Counted from the stretch's first letter, positions 35,516-45,373 are shown. The stretch is DNA of 64,000 bases from JAUILA01 sp050289805 (GCA_050289805.1 JBNKGL010000003.1:248001-312000), one strand, 5' to 3'. Notes: generated from the letters alone by a model not told the origin. Numbers and translations: made by a program.

Positions 35516-36833
35516 ATCTATTGCTATCGCCGGCGCAGGGCTGGTTGGCTCAGTTATGGCCTGCTATCTTGCACAGCGAGGATATGATGTGAATATCTTT
35601 GAAAGAAGATCCGATCCCAGGTTGGTAGGAACTGAACATGGACGTTCCATCAACCTCGCCCTCAGCAACCGTGGGTGGCTTCCACTCAAAGAAATCGGGC
35701 TTGAACCTGACGTGAAGAAGCTCATCATTCCGATGAACGGACGAATGATGCATGATACAAGCGGTCATCTGACCTTTCAGCCCTATGGAAAGGAAGGGCA
35801 GGCAATCAATTCCATTTCACGCGGCGGGCTAAATATGCTGCTCCTCAACGCTGCAGAAAAAGCCGGATGCAAAACCCATTTCAACTGCCAGGTTGAACAT
35901 GTGAATTTCGAAACGGCAGAACTCCAGTTTAATGACGGCAAATCCTTTCATGCAGATATAGTGATTGGAGCTGATGGCGCATTTTCTGCAATAAGGTCAC
36001 AAATGCAACGGACCGACCGTTTCAATTATTCTCAGTATTTTATTGATTACGGCTACAAGGAAATGACCATGCCGGCAGGAAATGATAACCACCATTTAAT
36101 GGAAAAAAATGCACTCCATATATGGCCCAGGGGGAATTTCATGCTGATTGCGCTGCCAAACCTTGATGGCAGCTACACCTGCACACTTTTTCTTCCCTTT
36201 GAAGGCAGGACTTCTTTTGAAACCCTTAATACCGATGAAAAAATTAAGAAGTTTTTCATCGAAACCTTTCCAGACGTCATCCCGCTTATGCCAGAAATAC
36301 TGGATGATTTTCATGATAATCCAACTTCTTCGCTGGTTACGATCCGGTGCTTTCCCTGGAGTAAGGGCAATGTGTTAATCATTGGCGACGCTTCACACGG
36401 AATCGTCCCTTTTTACGGACAGGGAATGAACAGCGGTTTTGAAGATTGCAGGATTTTGAATGAACTTCTTGATACCCATGATGATAATTGGGAAACAGTG
36501 ATGGATATCTTTCAGGATCAGCGCAAACCGGATGCCGATGCCATTGCTGACCTTGCTTTACGAAATTTTATTGAAATGCGCGACCTGGTGGCTGATGAGG
36601 ATTTTCTGTTGCGAAAAAAGATTGAAGCAAGACTCCATGATGCCTTTCCAAAAGACTGGATTCCGCTATATACCATGGTCACATTTCGTGAAGATATTCG
36701 CTATTCTGAGGCACTGCGGCGTGGAAATGAACAAGCAAGGATCATGGATAGGGTGATGGCGGATCCGGATATACATCAAAACTGGGAAAATCTAGACCTT
36801 AAGGCCATCGCAGAACAGCTTAAACCGCAATAA
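35496..36833 (+). CDS. kmo: Kynurenine 3-monooxygenase
   Basis: The protein is 445 residues from the ATG at 35496; a TTG 12 nt earlier is in frame but less likely. The FAD-binding N terminus reads IAIAGAGLVGSVMACYLAQRG with the ERR that follows, then GRSINLALSNRGW, the GD motif VIGADGAFSAIR, and IIGDASHGIVPFYGQGMNSGFEDC, all typical of kynurenine hydroxylase. It hydroxylates kynurenine with NADPH and O2. The C-terminal part lacks the membrane anchor of the mitochondrial enzyme. Its last 14 nt overlap the end of the convergent mltF. Confidence 0.94.
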   Translation: MTKTANKSIAIAGAGLVGSVMACYLAQRGYDVNIFERRSDPRLVGTEHGRSINLALSNRGWLPLKEIGLEPDVKKLIIPMNGRMMHDTSGHLTFQPYGKEGQAINSISRGGLNMLLLNAAEKAGCKTHFNCQVEHVNFETAELQFNDGKSFHADIVIGADGAFSAIRSQMQRTDRFNYSQYFIDYGYKEMTMPAGNDNHHLMEKNALHIWPRGNFMLIALPNLDGSYTCTLFLPFEGRTSFETLNTDEKIKKFFIETFPDVIPLMPEILDDFHDNPTSSLVTIRCFPWSKGNVLIIGDASHGIVPFYGQGMNSGFEDCRILNELLDTHDDNWETVMDIFQDQRKPDADAIADLALRNFIEMRDLVADEDFLLRKKIEARLHDAFPKDWIPLYTMVTFREDIRYSEALRRGNEQARIMDRVMADPDIHQNWENLDLKAIAEQLKPQ

Positions 36834-38286
36834 ATTGCTTATACTGCTCGTAGCGGTTCAGAATTTCACGCACATAATTAACAGGCTCCTCACCGCGGCA
36901 ATAGCCTGAATTCACCACTTCATCCTGGTAAATTTCGGGATCTGATTTGCGTTCAAGGAAATATTCCACGTTATCATACCATTTCAGCGGATCCCTGCCA
37001 TATTTCTGCGCCAGATCACGTGCATCAACTACATGCCCAAGGCCTACATTGTATGAAGCCAGAACAAATTTTATGCGCTCATCCGGATCTGTAATTGTCC
37101 TGGACCAAAGTTCATCCAGGTATTGTAAATACCCTGTTCCCGCCCTGATATTCTGAACCGGATTAGTAAGATCTTCTGCCCCAAAGCGTGACCCGGTTTC
37201 TGGCACAACCTGCATTAACCCGATAGCACCCGCCCAGGAAACAATATCAGTATCAAATTTTGATTCCTGGTATATCTGTGAAGCGAGCAGCAGCCAGTCC
37301 CACCGTAACGTGTCTGCCGCCTCCCGGATAATATCATCAAAGGGAGAAATCTTCACACCGCCCATCGAAGAGTAATCACTCCGTGCAAGCTGATTAGCCT
37401 TACGGCGGTTTTTAAAATACTTGTTATAGATTACATTGGCTGTTGGCTCCTTTTTTACAGAATCTATCCACTGATTGAGGGTAGTAAGAAGATCGGGAGA
37501 ATTTGGCCTGACAGCCCAGGCAATATTCTGAGGAAAGCTGATTGGGGTCTTTACATCGATATTCGGATAATATGAGGCATTCACAAGTGCCACTGTTTCA
37601 TCGGCAACAGTTATCGGGATTTCACCAGTAGAAACCATATGGATCAATTGCTCCGTCTCTGCACTATCAATATCGATAACCAGAATATCGGAACCAATCT
37701 CATCAGAAAGGTTTTCAAGACGCCTTGAATAGCTGGAGCTTTTTCGTACATAGATTTCTTTCCCGGCAAGGTCAACAACTTCCCGGATCAGGCCGTCATC
37801 GATCTCATCACGAGTCATACTCCGCCAGTTTTCGGGCATTCTCTGAACCAATACCTGGCGGGTCTTATAATAACTATGCGTAAATGCTGCACGCTTTTTT
37901 CTCTCCTTTGTGATGGTTAGCGCATAAGCAAGAATATCTCCCTTTCCACTATCCAACATATTGAAGGCTTCATCAATGCTTTTGGTTACGACGATCTCAA
38001 GTTCCACACCGATTGATTTCGCAAACATATCAAGCAGGTCATGTTCAAATCCCATGGGCCTGCCCTTATAGATGAAAAATCCGGTGGAACTATTTTCTAC
38101 AATTGCACGAAGCGTACCACGCTCTTTGATAGCGGAAAGGTCCAGATCAACCAGGTTTGCCGTAACAGGTCCATTGGTGTCCATCCTGTTCTCCGTACTT
38201 TCACTTCCGGATCTGCGGCATGCTCCCAGGAGCATGAGAAGTGCAAGAGTGTATGTAAGTATTTTGACTTTCTTATCTAATGTCAT
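36820..38286 (-). CDS. mltF: Membrane-bound lytic murein transglycosylase F (MltF-like)
   Basis: A 488-residue lipoprotein (signal peptide with LLGAC, Cys23). An amino-acid-binding-type domain (SBP_bac_3, about 50-290) begins with the RGTLRAIVENSSTGFF segment and is followed by a lysozyme-like SLT domain (about 310-470). That domain has the catalytic Glu in ESKFD and the motif AIGLMQVVP, then ASYNVGLGHV. It cleaves the MurNAc-GlcNAc bond to release anhydromuropeptides, acting at the periplasmic side. Domain order and length match E. coli MltF (518). It is convergent with kmo and monocistronic. Confidence 0.92.
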   Translation of the reverse strand: MTLDKKVKILTYTLALLMLLGACRRSGSESTENRMDTNGPVTANLVDLDLSAIKERGTLRAIVENSSTGFFIYKGRPMGFEHDLLDMFAKSIGVELEIVVTKSIDEAFNMLDSGKGDILAYALTITKERKKRAAFTHSYYKTRQVLVQRMPENWRSMTRDEIDDGLIREVVDLAGKEIYVRKSSSYSRRLENLSDEIGSDILVIDIDSAETEQLIHMVSTGEIPITVADETVALVNASYYPNIDVKTPISFPQNIAWAVRPNSPDLLTTLNQWIDSVKKEPTANVIYNKYFKNRRKANQLARSDYSSMGGVKISPFDDIIREAADTLRWDWLLLASQIYQESKFDTDIVSWAGAIGLMQVVPETGSRFGAEDLTNPVQNIRAGTGYLQYLDELWSRTITDPDERIKFVLASYNVGLGHVVDARDLAQKYGRDPLKWYDNVEYFLERKSDPEIYQDEVVNSGYCRGEEPVNYVREILNRYEQYKQFIAV

Positions 38287-38377
38287 ATCCTTTTCAGTAT
38301 AAGGAAATTACAATAATTTTTGCTTCCATAAAAACAAAAATGATGCGATTCCCGGCGAGTATGTCTAAATTTATCCC

Positions 38378-38683
38378 ATGATTCTATATAATGTAACCGT
38401 TGGGGTAGATCAGGACATTGAAAACGAATGGCTGCAATGGATGAAAACAAAGCATATTCCCGATGTAATGAATACCGGATATTTTAACGAATTCCGCATT
38501 TTTAAGGTTTTGAATCAGGATCAGGAAGAGACTGTTTCTTATTCGGTTCAATATTTTTCCGATTCAATTGAAAAAGTGGTCACTTATCTGAATGACCATG
38601 CACCACGCCTTTCTGAAGAACACAGAATTAAATTTAACAACCGGCATGTGGCGTTCAGAACTCTCCTGGAAGAGGTAGAATAA
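38378..38683 (+). CDS. DUF4286 family protein
   Basis: A 101-residue soluble protein. ILYNVTVGVDQDIENEWLQWMKTKHIPDV and the later YSVQYF segment match the small DUF4286 family, which looks like a ferredoxin-like dimeric alpha/beta-barrel fold. The function is unknown. It ends 3 nt before the convergent GNAT gene. Confidence 0.82.
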   Translation: MILYNVTVGVDQDIENEWLQWMKTKHIPDVMNTGYFNEFRIFKVLNQDQEETVSYSVQYFSDSIEKVVTYLNDHAPRLSEEHRIKFNNRHVAFRTLLEEVE

Positions 38684-38686
38684 CAA

Positions 38687-39166
38687 TCAAGGACTGATCT
38701 TGCGTATCATTTGATCACGCGATATTGAACAATTGATCCATTCCCCGTCGAGATTGGCTCCATACACTTCACGATAGAATTGAATGGCAGGCTCATTCCA
38801 ATCCAGAACCTGCCAAACCATTCCTGAACATCCCGCATCTATTCCTTTGGCTATCACCTTATCAAATAATGATTTGCCAATACCCTTGCCCCTGTGATTC
38901 TCAGTAACGATGATATCTTCAAGGTACATGCGCTTGCCCTTCCAGGTAGAATAACGATAATAATACAATGCAAGACCAATAATACCCTCCGCCGGATCTT
39001 CTGCAACATAAAATCCATATAACGGCTCGGGGCCGAATCCATCCTTTTCCATTGCCTCCACCGTATTGGTAACTTCATCCGGAGCACGTTCATATTCCGC
39101 CAGTTCACGAATAAGTTCAAGTACTCTTGGCAGGTCTTTCTTCTTTCCTTCCCGAATCACCATCAT
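38687..39166 (-). CDS. GNAT family N-acetyltransferase, diamine/spermidine acetyltransferase-like
   Basis: A 159-residue acetyltransferase. The acetyl-CoA loop reads HRGKGIGKSLF, preceded by the YLEDIIV strand. The blocks LALYYYRYSTWKGK and VLDWNEPAIQFYREVYGA are those of the SSAT-like group that acetylates polyamines, thialysine or similar amines. The start at 39166 overlaps the stop of the prolyl oligopeptidase gene (TAATG); an ATG 3 nt later is equally possible. The substrate is not certain. Confidence 0.85.
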   Translation of the reverse strand: MMVIREGKKKDLPRVLELIRELAEYERAPDEVTNTVEAMEKDGFGPEPLYGFYVAEDPAEGIIGLALYYYRYSTWKGKRMYLEDIIVTENHRGKGIGKSLFDKVIAKGIDAGCSGMVWQVLDWNEPAIQFYREVYGANLDGEWINCSISRDQMIRKISP

Positions 39167-41316
39167 TACATATCATCCTTCAAATTTCCGGGGACGATAC
39201 CCATATTATACCAGGCAAAGGAGTATTTGTCTGCTTCCTGTTCTATGGTCTTCGATATCGGAGTTCCCGCTCCATGACCGGCATCTGTTTCAATACGGAT
39301 GAGTACCGGGGTGGTTCCACCATGTTTTTCCTGAAGGTTGGCCGCAAATTTAAAACTATGAGCAGGAACTACCCGGTCATCATGATCTGCAGTTGTTACA
39401 AGCGTCGCGGGATAATCAACACCCTCCTTTATATTATGAACCGGGGAATAACCCAGCAGGTATTCAAACATTTCCCTGGAATCCTCGGATGTTCCATAAT
39501 CATATGCCCATCCTGCCCCTGCCGTAAATTTATGGTATCGGAGCATATCCATTACACCTACCGCCGGGAATGCAACACGTGCAAGATCCGGCCGTTGCGT
39601 CATGGTTGCCCCTACCAGCAGCCCGCCATTGGACCCCCCGGCAATCGCAAGATGGTCTGAATCTGTATAATTATTCTCAATTAAATATTCTCCTGCGGCA
39701 ATGAAATCATCAAAAACGTTTTGCTTCTGCATTTTAGTCCCCGCTATATGCCATTCTTCACCATATTCACCACCTCCGCGAAGATTTGGCTGGGCATAAA
39801 TTCCGCCATTTTCAAGCCAGACAATCCGCGAAGTGCTGAAGGATGGCCTCAGGCTGATGTTGAAGCCACCATAGGCATAGAGGTAGGTAGGGTTTTTACC
39901 GTTCAGCTCAAGTCCCTTTTTGTACACGATGAACATAGGAACGCGTGTACCATCCTTGCTGTTGTAAAAAACCTGCTTTGTTTCATAATCCGAAGGATTA
40001 AAATCAATTTGAGGCTGTTCGAATAATTTCGTTTCACCGGAAGCAATGTCATAGGAATAAATTGAGCTCGGATAGGTAAAGGAAGTAAAAGTAAAATACA
40101 ATATTTCATCCTCTTCCCTGCCGCCGAAACCTCCTGCCGTTCCGATGTCCGGTAATTTGACTTCACGGATCAGGTTTCCATTCATATCAAATTGTGTTAC
40201 TTCCGTTTTGGCATCTATCAGATAGGAGGCAAAAATACTTCCCCCTGCCGTGCTGGCACTCATCACGTGTTCAGATTCAGGAATAACATCCTTCCAGTTT
40301 TCAGGACCCGCATCTGCAGCATTCACCTCTACAATGCGGTTATTCGGGGCATTCAGATTTGTATAAATTAATAAACGGTCGCCCTGGTTTGCCAGTATAT
40401 AATGCTCATTATCATAGTTTGAAACAATCGGGGTAATTTCACTTCCCGCAACGGAAAGGTCCTTGAGATAAAGTTCATTGCCCGATGTGGAATTCGCGGC
40501 TGAAATCACAAGGTACCGCTCATCCTCCGTGAGATATGCTCCAATATATCGGCGTGGCATTGCCTCTCCGCCAAAAATCAATTCGTCTTCAGACTGCGGC
40601 GTACCAAGCTTATGGTAATATAATTTATGGATTTGCGTTTTTCCGGAGAGCACTGAACCGTCTTTGGGCTTATCATAACTGCTGTAGTAAAACCCTTCAT
40701 TTCCCTTCCATGAAAGGCCGCTGAATTTAATATCATAAAGGGTGTCACCTACCATTTCACGGTTAGAAGTATTGATAACGATCCCTTTTCGCCAATCGGA
40801 GCCTCCTTCGGATATTAAATATCCAAAAAGCGAACCATCCCTGGAGAAACTGGACCCGGCAAGAGAAATTGTACCATCATCACTAAATTTATTTGGATCA
40901 ATAAATACTTCAGGGGTCCCATCAAGGGTTTTCTTTCGGTACAGAACATTCTGGTTTTGCAGACCGTCATTTTTGTAGAAATAATAATATTCTCCACGTT
41001 GAAATGGAGCATATATCCGCTCATAATTGTAAAGCTCTTCCAGACGGTCCCTAACCTTATCCCGAAAGGAAATACTTTCAAGGTAGGAAAAGGTCACATC
41101 ATTCTGGGCTCCCACCCAACTTGCAGTTGCTTCTGAACGGTCGTCTTCCAGCCACCGGTAAGGATCCGGAACTTCTGTCCCAAAATAAACATCAACCGTA
41201 TCCACTTTTTCAGATTCGGGATAATTAAAAGTCATGGTCTCTTCCTTCGCCTTTTCCGGAGTACAGGAAATCAGGAATGCAGAAGAAATTATAAATAAGC
41301 TGATATATTTATTCAT
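39166..41316 (-). CDS. Prolyl oligopeptidase family serine peptidase (S9A), lipoprotein
   Basis: A 716-residue enzyme with a lipoprotein signal peptide (FLISC, Cys18). The N-terminal segment YPESEKVDTVDVYFG followed by DPYRWLEDD, then a seven-bladed propeller, and the C-terminal hydrolase domain with the nucleophile in GGSNGGLL, Asp in ADHDDRVVP and His in DAGHG are all those of prolyl oligopeptidases. It cuts proline-containing oligopeptides, here probably in the periplasm. It is translationally coupled to the GNAT gene downstream. Confidence 0.93.
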   Translation of the reverse strand: MNKYISLFIISSAFLISCTPEKAKEETMTFNYPESEKVDTVDVYFGTEVPDPYRWLEDDRSEATASWVGAQNDVTFSYLESISFRDKVRDRLEELYNYERIYAPFQRGEYYYFYKNDGLQNQNVLYRKKTLDGTPEVFIDPNKFSDDGTISLAGSSFSRDGSLFGYLISEGGSDWRKGIVINTSNREMVGDTLYDIKFSGLSWKGNEGFYYSSYDKPKDGSVLSGKTQIHKLYYHKLGTPQSEDELIFGGEAMPRRYIGAYLTEDERYLVISAANSTSGNELYLKDLSVAGSEITPIVSNYDNEHYILANQGDRLLIYTNLNAPNNRIVEVNAADAGPENWKDVIPESEHVMSASTAGGSIFASYLIDAKTEVTQFDMNGNLIREVKLPDIGTAGGFGGREEDEILYFTFTSFTYPSSIYSYDIASGETKLFEQPQIDFNPSDYETKQVFYNSKDGTRVPMFIVYKKGLELNGKNPTYLYAYGGFNISLRPSFSTSRIVWLENGGIYAQPNLRGGGEYGEEWHIAGTKMQKQNVFDDFIAAGEYLIENNYTDSDHLAIAGGSNGGLLVGATMTQRPDLARVAFPAVGVMDMLRYHKFTAGAGWAYDYGTSEDSREMFEYLLGYSPVHNIKEGVDYPATLVTTADHDDRVVPAHSFKFAANLQEKHGGTTPVLIRIETDAGHGAGTPISKTIEQEADKYSFAWYNMGIVPGNLKDDM

Positions 41317-41406
41317 AAGTTTTACATTTTAGATTAAGATACACATTGACTGCCGTGTAATCATAGAGATATTGACAAATGGCATCATTAATCCATGAAC
41401 TGAACA

Positions 41407-42138
41407 TTGAATATGAAATTTTTAAACATTATAGGATTGGGCGCGGTTTTGTACGTTAATTATTTGGCGAATGCTCAGCCCATCAATGGATTAACAACCG
41501 GCGAGATTTCCAACATGTACCCGAGTCTGTTCACGCCTGCAGGTATCACGTTTTCGATCTGGGGAATCATTTATTTATTGCTGCTGGGTTTTGTGATTTT
41601 TGCTCTTGTTAAGCCATATCAGAATGATTCATCCATTAATCCACTTTTTCTGCTCACCTGCGTATGCAATATCTCATGGATATTTGCGTGGCACTATCTC
41701 CAGACCGGGTTATCTGTGCTCATCATGATCGTATTTCTGATTTCATTGATCGCTATCTTCAGAAAATTACCACGGCCATCACTTTCAGCCGGCGAATACT
41801 GGCTGGTGGTCATACCGTTCAGTGTTTACCTGGCATGGATTTGCATAGCAACGGTGGCCAACATGAGTGCCTACCTGCTGGATCTTGGTTTTAATCCATC
41901 TATTGCACCTTACCTAACCTCCCTGGTTATTGGCGTTCTGATGATCGTATTATTCAAGGTAGAGCAAATAGAACGAAACTGGGCATTCACATTAACGGTC
42001 CTTTGGGCATTGGGAGGAATCATACTGGCAAGAAGCAACGAGGCTCAACCGAATTCGCTCATAATTGCCACGGCAGCAGTCGCGATGATCATTGCAATCG
42101 TACTCACACTTCGCGCTCCGTCAGGGGCTAATGCCTGA
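41407..42138 (+). CDS. Polytopic membrane protein, possibly TspO/MBR-related
   Basis: A 243-residue protein with seven hydrophobic segments. The segment TPAGITFSIWGIIYLLL resembles the conserved part of tryptophan-rich sensory (TspO/MBR) proteins, and Bacteroidota proteins of this length often carry that name. Classic TspO proteins have five helices and about 160 residues, so this would be a longer relative. The family call is tentative. It is divergent from the prolyl oligopeptidase gene, and its last 11 nt overlap the end of serS. Confidence 0.5.
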   Translation: MNMKFLNIIGLGAVLYVNYLANAQPINGLTTGEISNMYPSLFTPAGITFSIWGIIYLLLLGFVIFALVKPYQNDSSINPLFLLTCVCNISWIFAWHYLQTGLSVLIMIVFLISLIAIFRKLPRPSLSAGEYWLVVIPFSVYLAWICIATVANMSAYLLDLGFNPSIAPYLTSLVIGVLMIVLFKVEQIERNWAFTLTVLWALGGIILARSNEAQPNSLIIATAAVAMIIAIVLTLRAPSGANA

Positions 42139-43408
42139 TCATTTCGAAACCGGTGTATTGCTGAAGTACCCTGGGAATTCGTATTCCTTCAGAAGTCTGA
42201 TTGTTTTCCAGTAAGGCTGCCATAATTCGGGGAAGCGCAAGTGCAGAACCATTGAGTGTATGCAATAGCTGAGGCTTTTCATCCTGGCCGGGTCTGTACC
42301 GAAGCTTCAGCCTGTTCGCCTGAAATGTTTCAAAATTACTCACAGAGCTTACTTCAAGCCATTTACCCTGGGCAGCAGAATACACTTCCATATCAAACGT
42401 CTGAGCAGACGTGAAGCCAAGATCACCCGCACAAAGGTTTAACTTACGGTAGGGAAGTTCAAGCTTCTCAAGCAAGCCCTCTACATACGCGCACATTTCA
42501 TGCAGCACACGGTAGGATTTTTCGGGTCTCTCAATGCGAACAATTTCTACCTTATCAAATTGATGAAGCCTGTTCAAACCCCGCACATGAGCACCCCATG
42601 AACCGGCTTCACGCCTGAAACAGGGCGTATAACCCACGTGCCGTACAGGCAAATCAGAGTCCTCAAGGATCACATCACGGTATAAATTGGTGATCGGAAC
42701 TTCCGCCGTAGGGATCAGATAAAAATTCTCTTCGGTAATATGATACATCTGCCCATCCTTATCGGGCAGCTGACCTGTTCCGTATCCACTGGCCTCATTG
42801 ATCACAATGGGAGGTTGAACTTCAACATAACCGGCCTCCAGTGCCTGGTCAAGAAAAAAGTTGATAAGCGCCCTTTGCATTCTGGCTCCCTGTCCCTTGT
42901 AGACAGGAAATCCCGCCCCTGTAATCTTGATACCAAGGTCGAAATCGATTATGTCATATTCCTTAATCAGTTCCCAGTGAGGTTTGGCATCTTCCGGCAG
43001 GGAAGGAATCTCTCCTTTCTGGGTTACAACTTCATTTTCTTCAGATGTTTTCCCCTCAGGAACTTCATTGTTGGGTATGTTCGGAACCTGATAGAGCAAA
43101 TTTTCAAGCTTCTGTGTGGTGACGTCCTGCTGCTCTTTAAGCTGCCGGCTTTGCTCCTTCAGGCGGGTAGTCTCATTTTTAACAACCTCTGCCTCCTCCT
43201 TATTTCCTTCCTTCATAAGCAACCCGATCTTCCTTGAAAGATTATTCAAATCATGAAGTACCTCATCCAGCCGGGCCTGTGTCGCCTTTCGCTCCTGATC
43301 AAGATCCAGAATTAATTCTATGGTATTTCTGGCCTTTTCAAAATGCCGTTTTTCCAGTCCCTTAATGACGGTTTCCTTATTGTTGCTTATGTATGAGAGC
43401 TGTAACAT
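42128..43408 (-). CDS. serS: Serine-tRNA ligase
   Basis: A 426-residue class II synthetase. The N-terminal coiled-coil arm spans about 25-110 (LDEVLHDLNNLSRKIGLLMKEG). Motif 2 is seen in TPCFRREAGSWGAHVRGLNRLHQFDKVE, and motif 3 in LNGSALALPRIMAALLENNQ. It charges tRNA-Ser and selenocysteine tRNA if present. Length is normal. It has its own unit, convergent with the membrane protein gene by an 11-nt overlap. Confidence 0.96.
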   Translation of the reverse strand: MLQLSYISNNKETVIKGLEKRHFEKARNTIELILDLDQERKATQARLDEVLHDLNNLSRKIGLLMKEGNKEEAEVVKNETTRLKEQSRQLKEQQDVTTQKLENLLYQVPNIPNNEVPEGKTSEENEVVTQKGEIPSLPEDAKPHWELIKEYDIIDFDLGIKITGAGFPVYKGQGARMQRALINFFLDQALEAGYVEVQPPIVINEASGYGTGQLPDKDGQMYHITEENFYLIPTAEVPITNLYRDVILEDSDLPVRHVGYTPCFRREAGSWGAHVRGLNRLHQFDKVEIVRIERPEKSYRVLHEMCAYVEGLLEKLELPYRKLNLCAGDLGFTSAQTFDMEVYSAAQGKWLEVSSVSNFETFQANRLKLRYRPGQDEKPQLLHTLNGSALALPRIMAALLENNQTSEGIRIPRVLQQYTGFEMIRH

Positions 43409-43709
43409 TAAATTCTTGTTTACCCTGCAAAATAAGGCAATTCTGTTCTAAATAAGGGGGCTTTTAGCGCATAGATGATTATTTTTTGGTAAATATTTGA
43501 CTATTGAGGGGCATTGATCTATTATTGCATATCCTAATGGGATTTTTCAGCGCAATCGAAATCATCTCCGATACAGGTTGCAAGTCTAATAATCATTTTA
43601 ACATACAATCATAATAATGTCCATAAGGACTAAATCACATTCCCGTGATATCTCCACATTATCATATAACTTTTGAAAATCAAAAATTAGCTTACCAAGA
43701 TTACATTAA
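43409..43709. other. Intergenic region between divergent serS and rho
   Basis: These 301 nt are AT-rich and must hold the promoters of serS and rho. Near misses to the TAnnTTTG element exist (on the plus strand TAACTTTTG at 43667-43675, one base too long; on the minus strand TATTTTG before serS, one base short), but no full promoter. A short inverted repeat GTCC-ATAA-GGAC lies near 43620. No open reading frame, tRNA or known RNA motif was seen. A long rho leader is possible. Confidence 0.4.
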
Positions 43710-45347
43710 ATGTATACAATTGAAGAATTGAATGTGCGTCTTCTTTCTGAATTGAAAGAGATAGCAGAGGAGCTCGGATTAAAAAACTTTAAGAAACTCT
43801 CCAAGAAAGACCTGATCTACCAAATCCTTGATCAGCAAGCCGTCCTTCCGGAAGATAAACTTCCAAAGAAAAAATCTCCCTCTTCCGAAGAGGCCCCAAA
43901 AAAAGAAGAGAACAAAAGCAAGCCTGATTCTCATAAAAAACCTGACCATAAATCAAAAGGGCCCAGAAAGCGTGAAAACGTAAAGCCTCAGGCAGAGACG
44001 ACAGAGACATCAGAAAAAGCACCTGCAGACAACTCGGAACAGGATGTACTGGAATCATTCAACCTCAAGGTTGACAATACAAAATCCAAACCGGCCGAGA
44101 AAGAGAAAGTACGGGAAGATAAGCCTCAGCAAAAGCACAATCCCCGCAAGTCTGAAAATGCACCTGCTCATCCAAAAGAGAAAAAGGAACATGATTCAGA
44201 CCAGAAAAAGAAAGATGCCAGCATTAAGGATTTTGACGGCGTAATCGTCAACGAGGGGGTGCTTGAAATGATGCAGGATGGTTACGGATTCCTGCGTTCA
44301 TCTGATTATAATTATCTCGCCAGCCCTGATGATATTTATGTTTCACCTTCACAGATAAAATTATTCGGCTTAAAAACCGGAGATACAGTAAGGGGACAGA
44401 TCAGGCCACCCAAGGAAGGTGAAAAATATTTTGCGCTCCTGCGTGTTGAAACAGTCAATGGCAAAACAACGGAAGAAATTCGTGACCGCGTGTCATTTGA
44501 ATATCTTACTCCGCTTTTCCCGGAAGAAAAAATCAAACTGAGCGGCAAACCCGATAATTATTCCACACGAATTCTTGATCTTTTCTCACCCATAGGAAAA
44601 GGACAGCGTGGAATGATCGTGGCACAGCCTAAAACCGGTAAAACGGTACTGCTCAAAAATGTTGCAAATGCGATCGCCGAAAATCACCCGGAATGTTACC
44701 TGATCATATTGCTGATCGATGAACGTCCGGAAGAAGTAACGGATATGGCACGAAGCGTAAAGGCTGAAGTAATATCTTCAACTTTCGACGAACAAGCCGA
44801 GCGACATGTAAAAGTATCAAGCATGGTACTTGAAAAAGCCAAACGAATGGTTGAGTGCGGGCATGACGTAGTTATTTTGCTCGATTCTATAACCCGTCTG
44901 GCCAGGGCCTACAATATGGTTGTTCCGTCATCCGGAAAAATCCTTTCGGGTGGTGTGGATGCGAATGCGTTACACAAACCCAAACGATTCTTTGGTGCTG
45001 CTCGAAATGTAGAGAATGGCGGATCACTTACCATCATCGCCACCGCTCTGATTGAAACGGGCTCAAAAATGGATGAAGTAATTTTTGAAGAATTCAAGGG
45101 TACCGGTAATATGGAATTACAGCTTGACCGGAAATTGTCTAACAAGCGTATTTATCCTGCCATCGATGTTCCTGCATCCGGAACGCGTCGTGAAGATCTC
45201 CTGCTTTCTGATGAGGAACTTCAGCGTGTTTGGATCCTGCGTAAGTTCATGTCTGACATGAATTCAATAGAAGCCATGGAATTCCTTCTGTCTAAAATGA
45301 AGGGTACCAGAAATAACGAAGAGTTCCTTATTTCAATGAATGGATAG
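43710..45347 (+). CDS. rho: Transcription termination factor Rho
   Basis: A 545-residue RNA-dependent ATPase hexamer. A Rho_N helical domain at 1-45 is followed by a low-complexity, Lys/Glu/Pro-rich insert at about 50-175. The cold-shock-like RNA-binding domain (GVLEMMQDGYGFLRS) starts near 183. The ATPase core has Walker A in AQPKTGKT, and ILLIDERPEEVTDM and VVILLDSITRLARAYN. The insert makes the protein longer than E. coli Rho (419), as is common in Bacteroidota, where it may add RNA binding. It ends in an intrinsic terminator. Confidence 0.96.
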   Translation: MYTIEELNVRLLSELKEIAEELGLKNFKKLSKKDLIYQILDQQAVLPEDKLPKKKSPSSEEAPKKEENKSKPDSHKKPDHKSKGPRKRENVKPQAETTETSEKAPADNSEQDVLESFNLKVDNTKSKPAEKEKVREDKPQQKHNPRKSENAPAHPKEKKEHDSDQKKKDASIKDFDGVIVNEGVLEMMQDGYGFLRSSDYNYLASPDDIYVSPSQIKLFGLKTGDTVRGQIRPPKEGEKYFALLRVETVNGKTTEEIRDRVSFEYLTPLFPEEKIKLSGKPDNYSTRILDLFSPIGKGQRGMIVAQPKTGKTVLLKNVANAIAENHPECYLIILLIDERPEEVTDMARSVKAEVISSTFDEQAERHVKVSSMVLEKAKRMVECGHDVVILLDSITRLARAYNMVVPSSGKILSGGVDANALHKPKRFFGAARNVENGGSLTIIATALIETGSKMDEVIFEEFKGTGNMELQLDRKLSNKRIYPAIDVPASGTRREDLLLSDEELQRVWILRKFMSDMNSIEAMEFLLSKMKGTRNNEEFLISMNG

Positions 45348-45373
45348 GAAATCCCCGTTACATAAACACATAG

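Noticed and set aside
37199..37214. TGGCACAACCTGCATT inside mltF as another sigma-54 site
   Set aside because: It lies within a coding region, the -12 part is TGC and not TTG in the right frame, and no palindrome precedes it. Similar TGGCAC strings at 33004, 45824 and 56667 are also inside genes.
38854..39120. 88-residue frame inside the GNAT gene and many similar frames on the opposite strands of real genes
   Set aside because: They lie within well-supported genes, show no signal peptide or domain and have shadow-like composition.
43409..43709. Possible riboswitch or small RNA in front of rho
   Set aside because: Apart from a 4-bp inverted repeat no conserved structure, terminator or known motif could be recognised.
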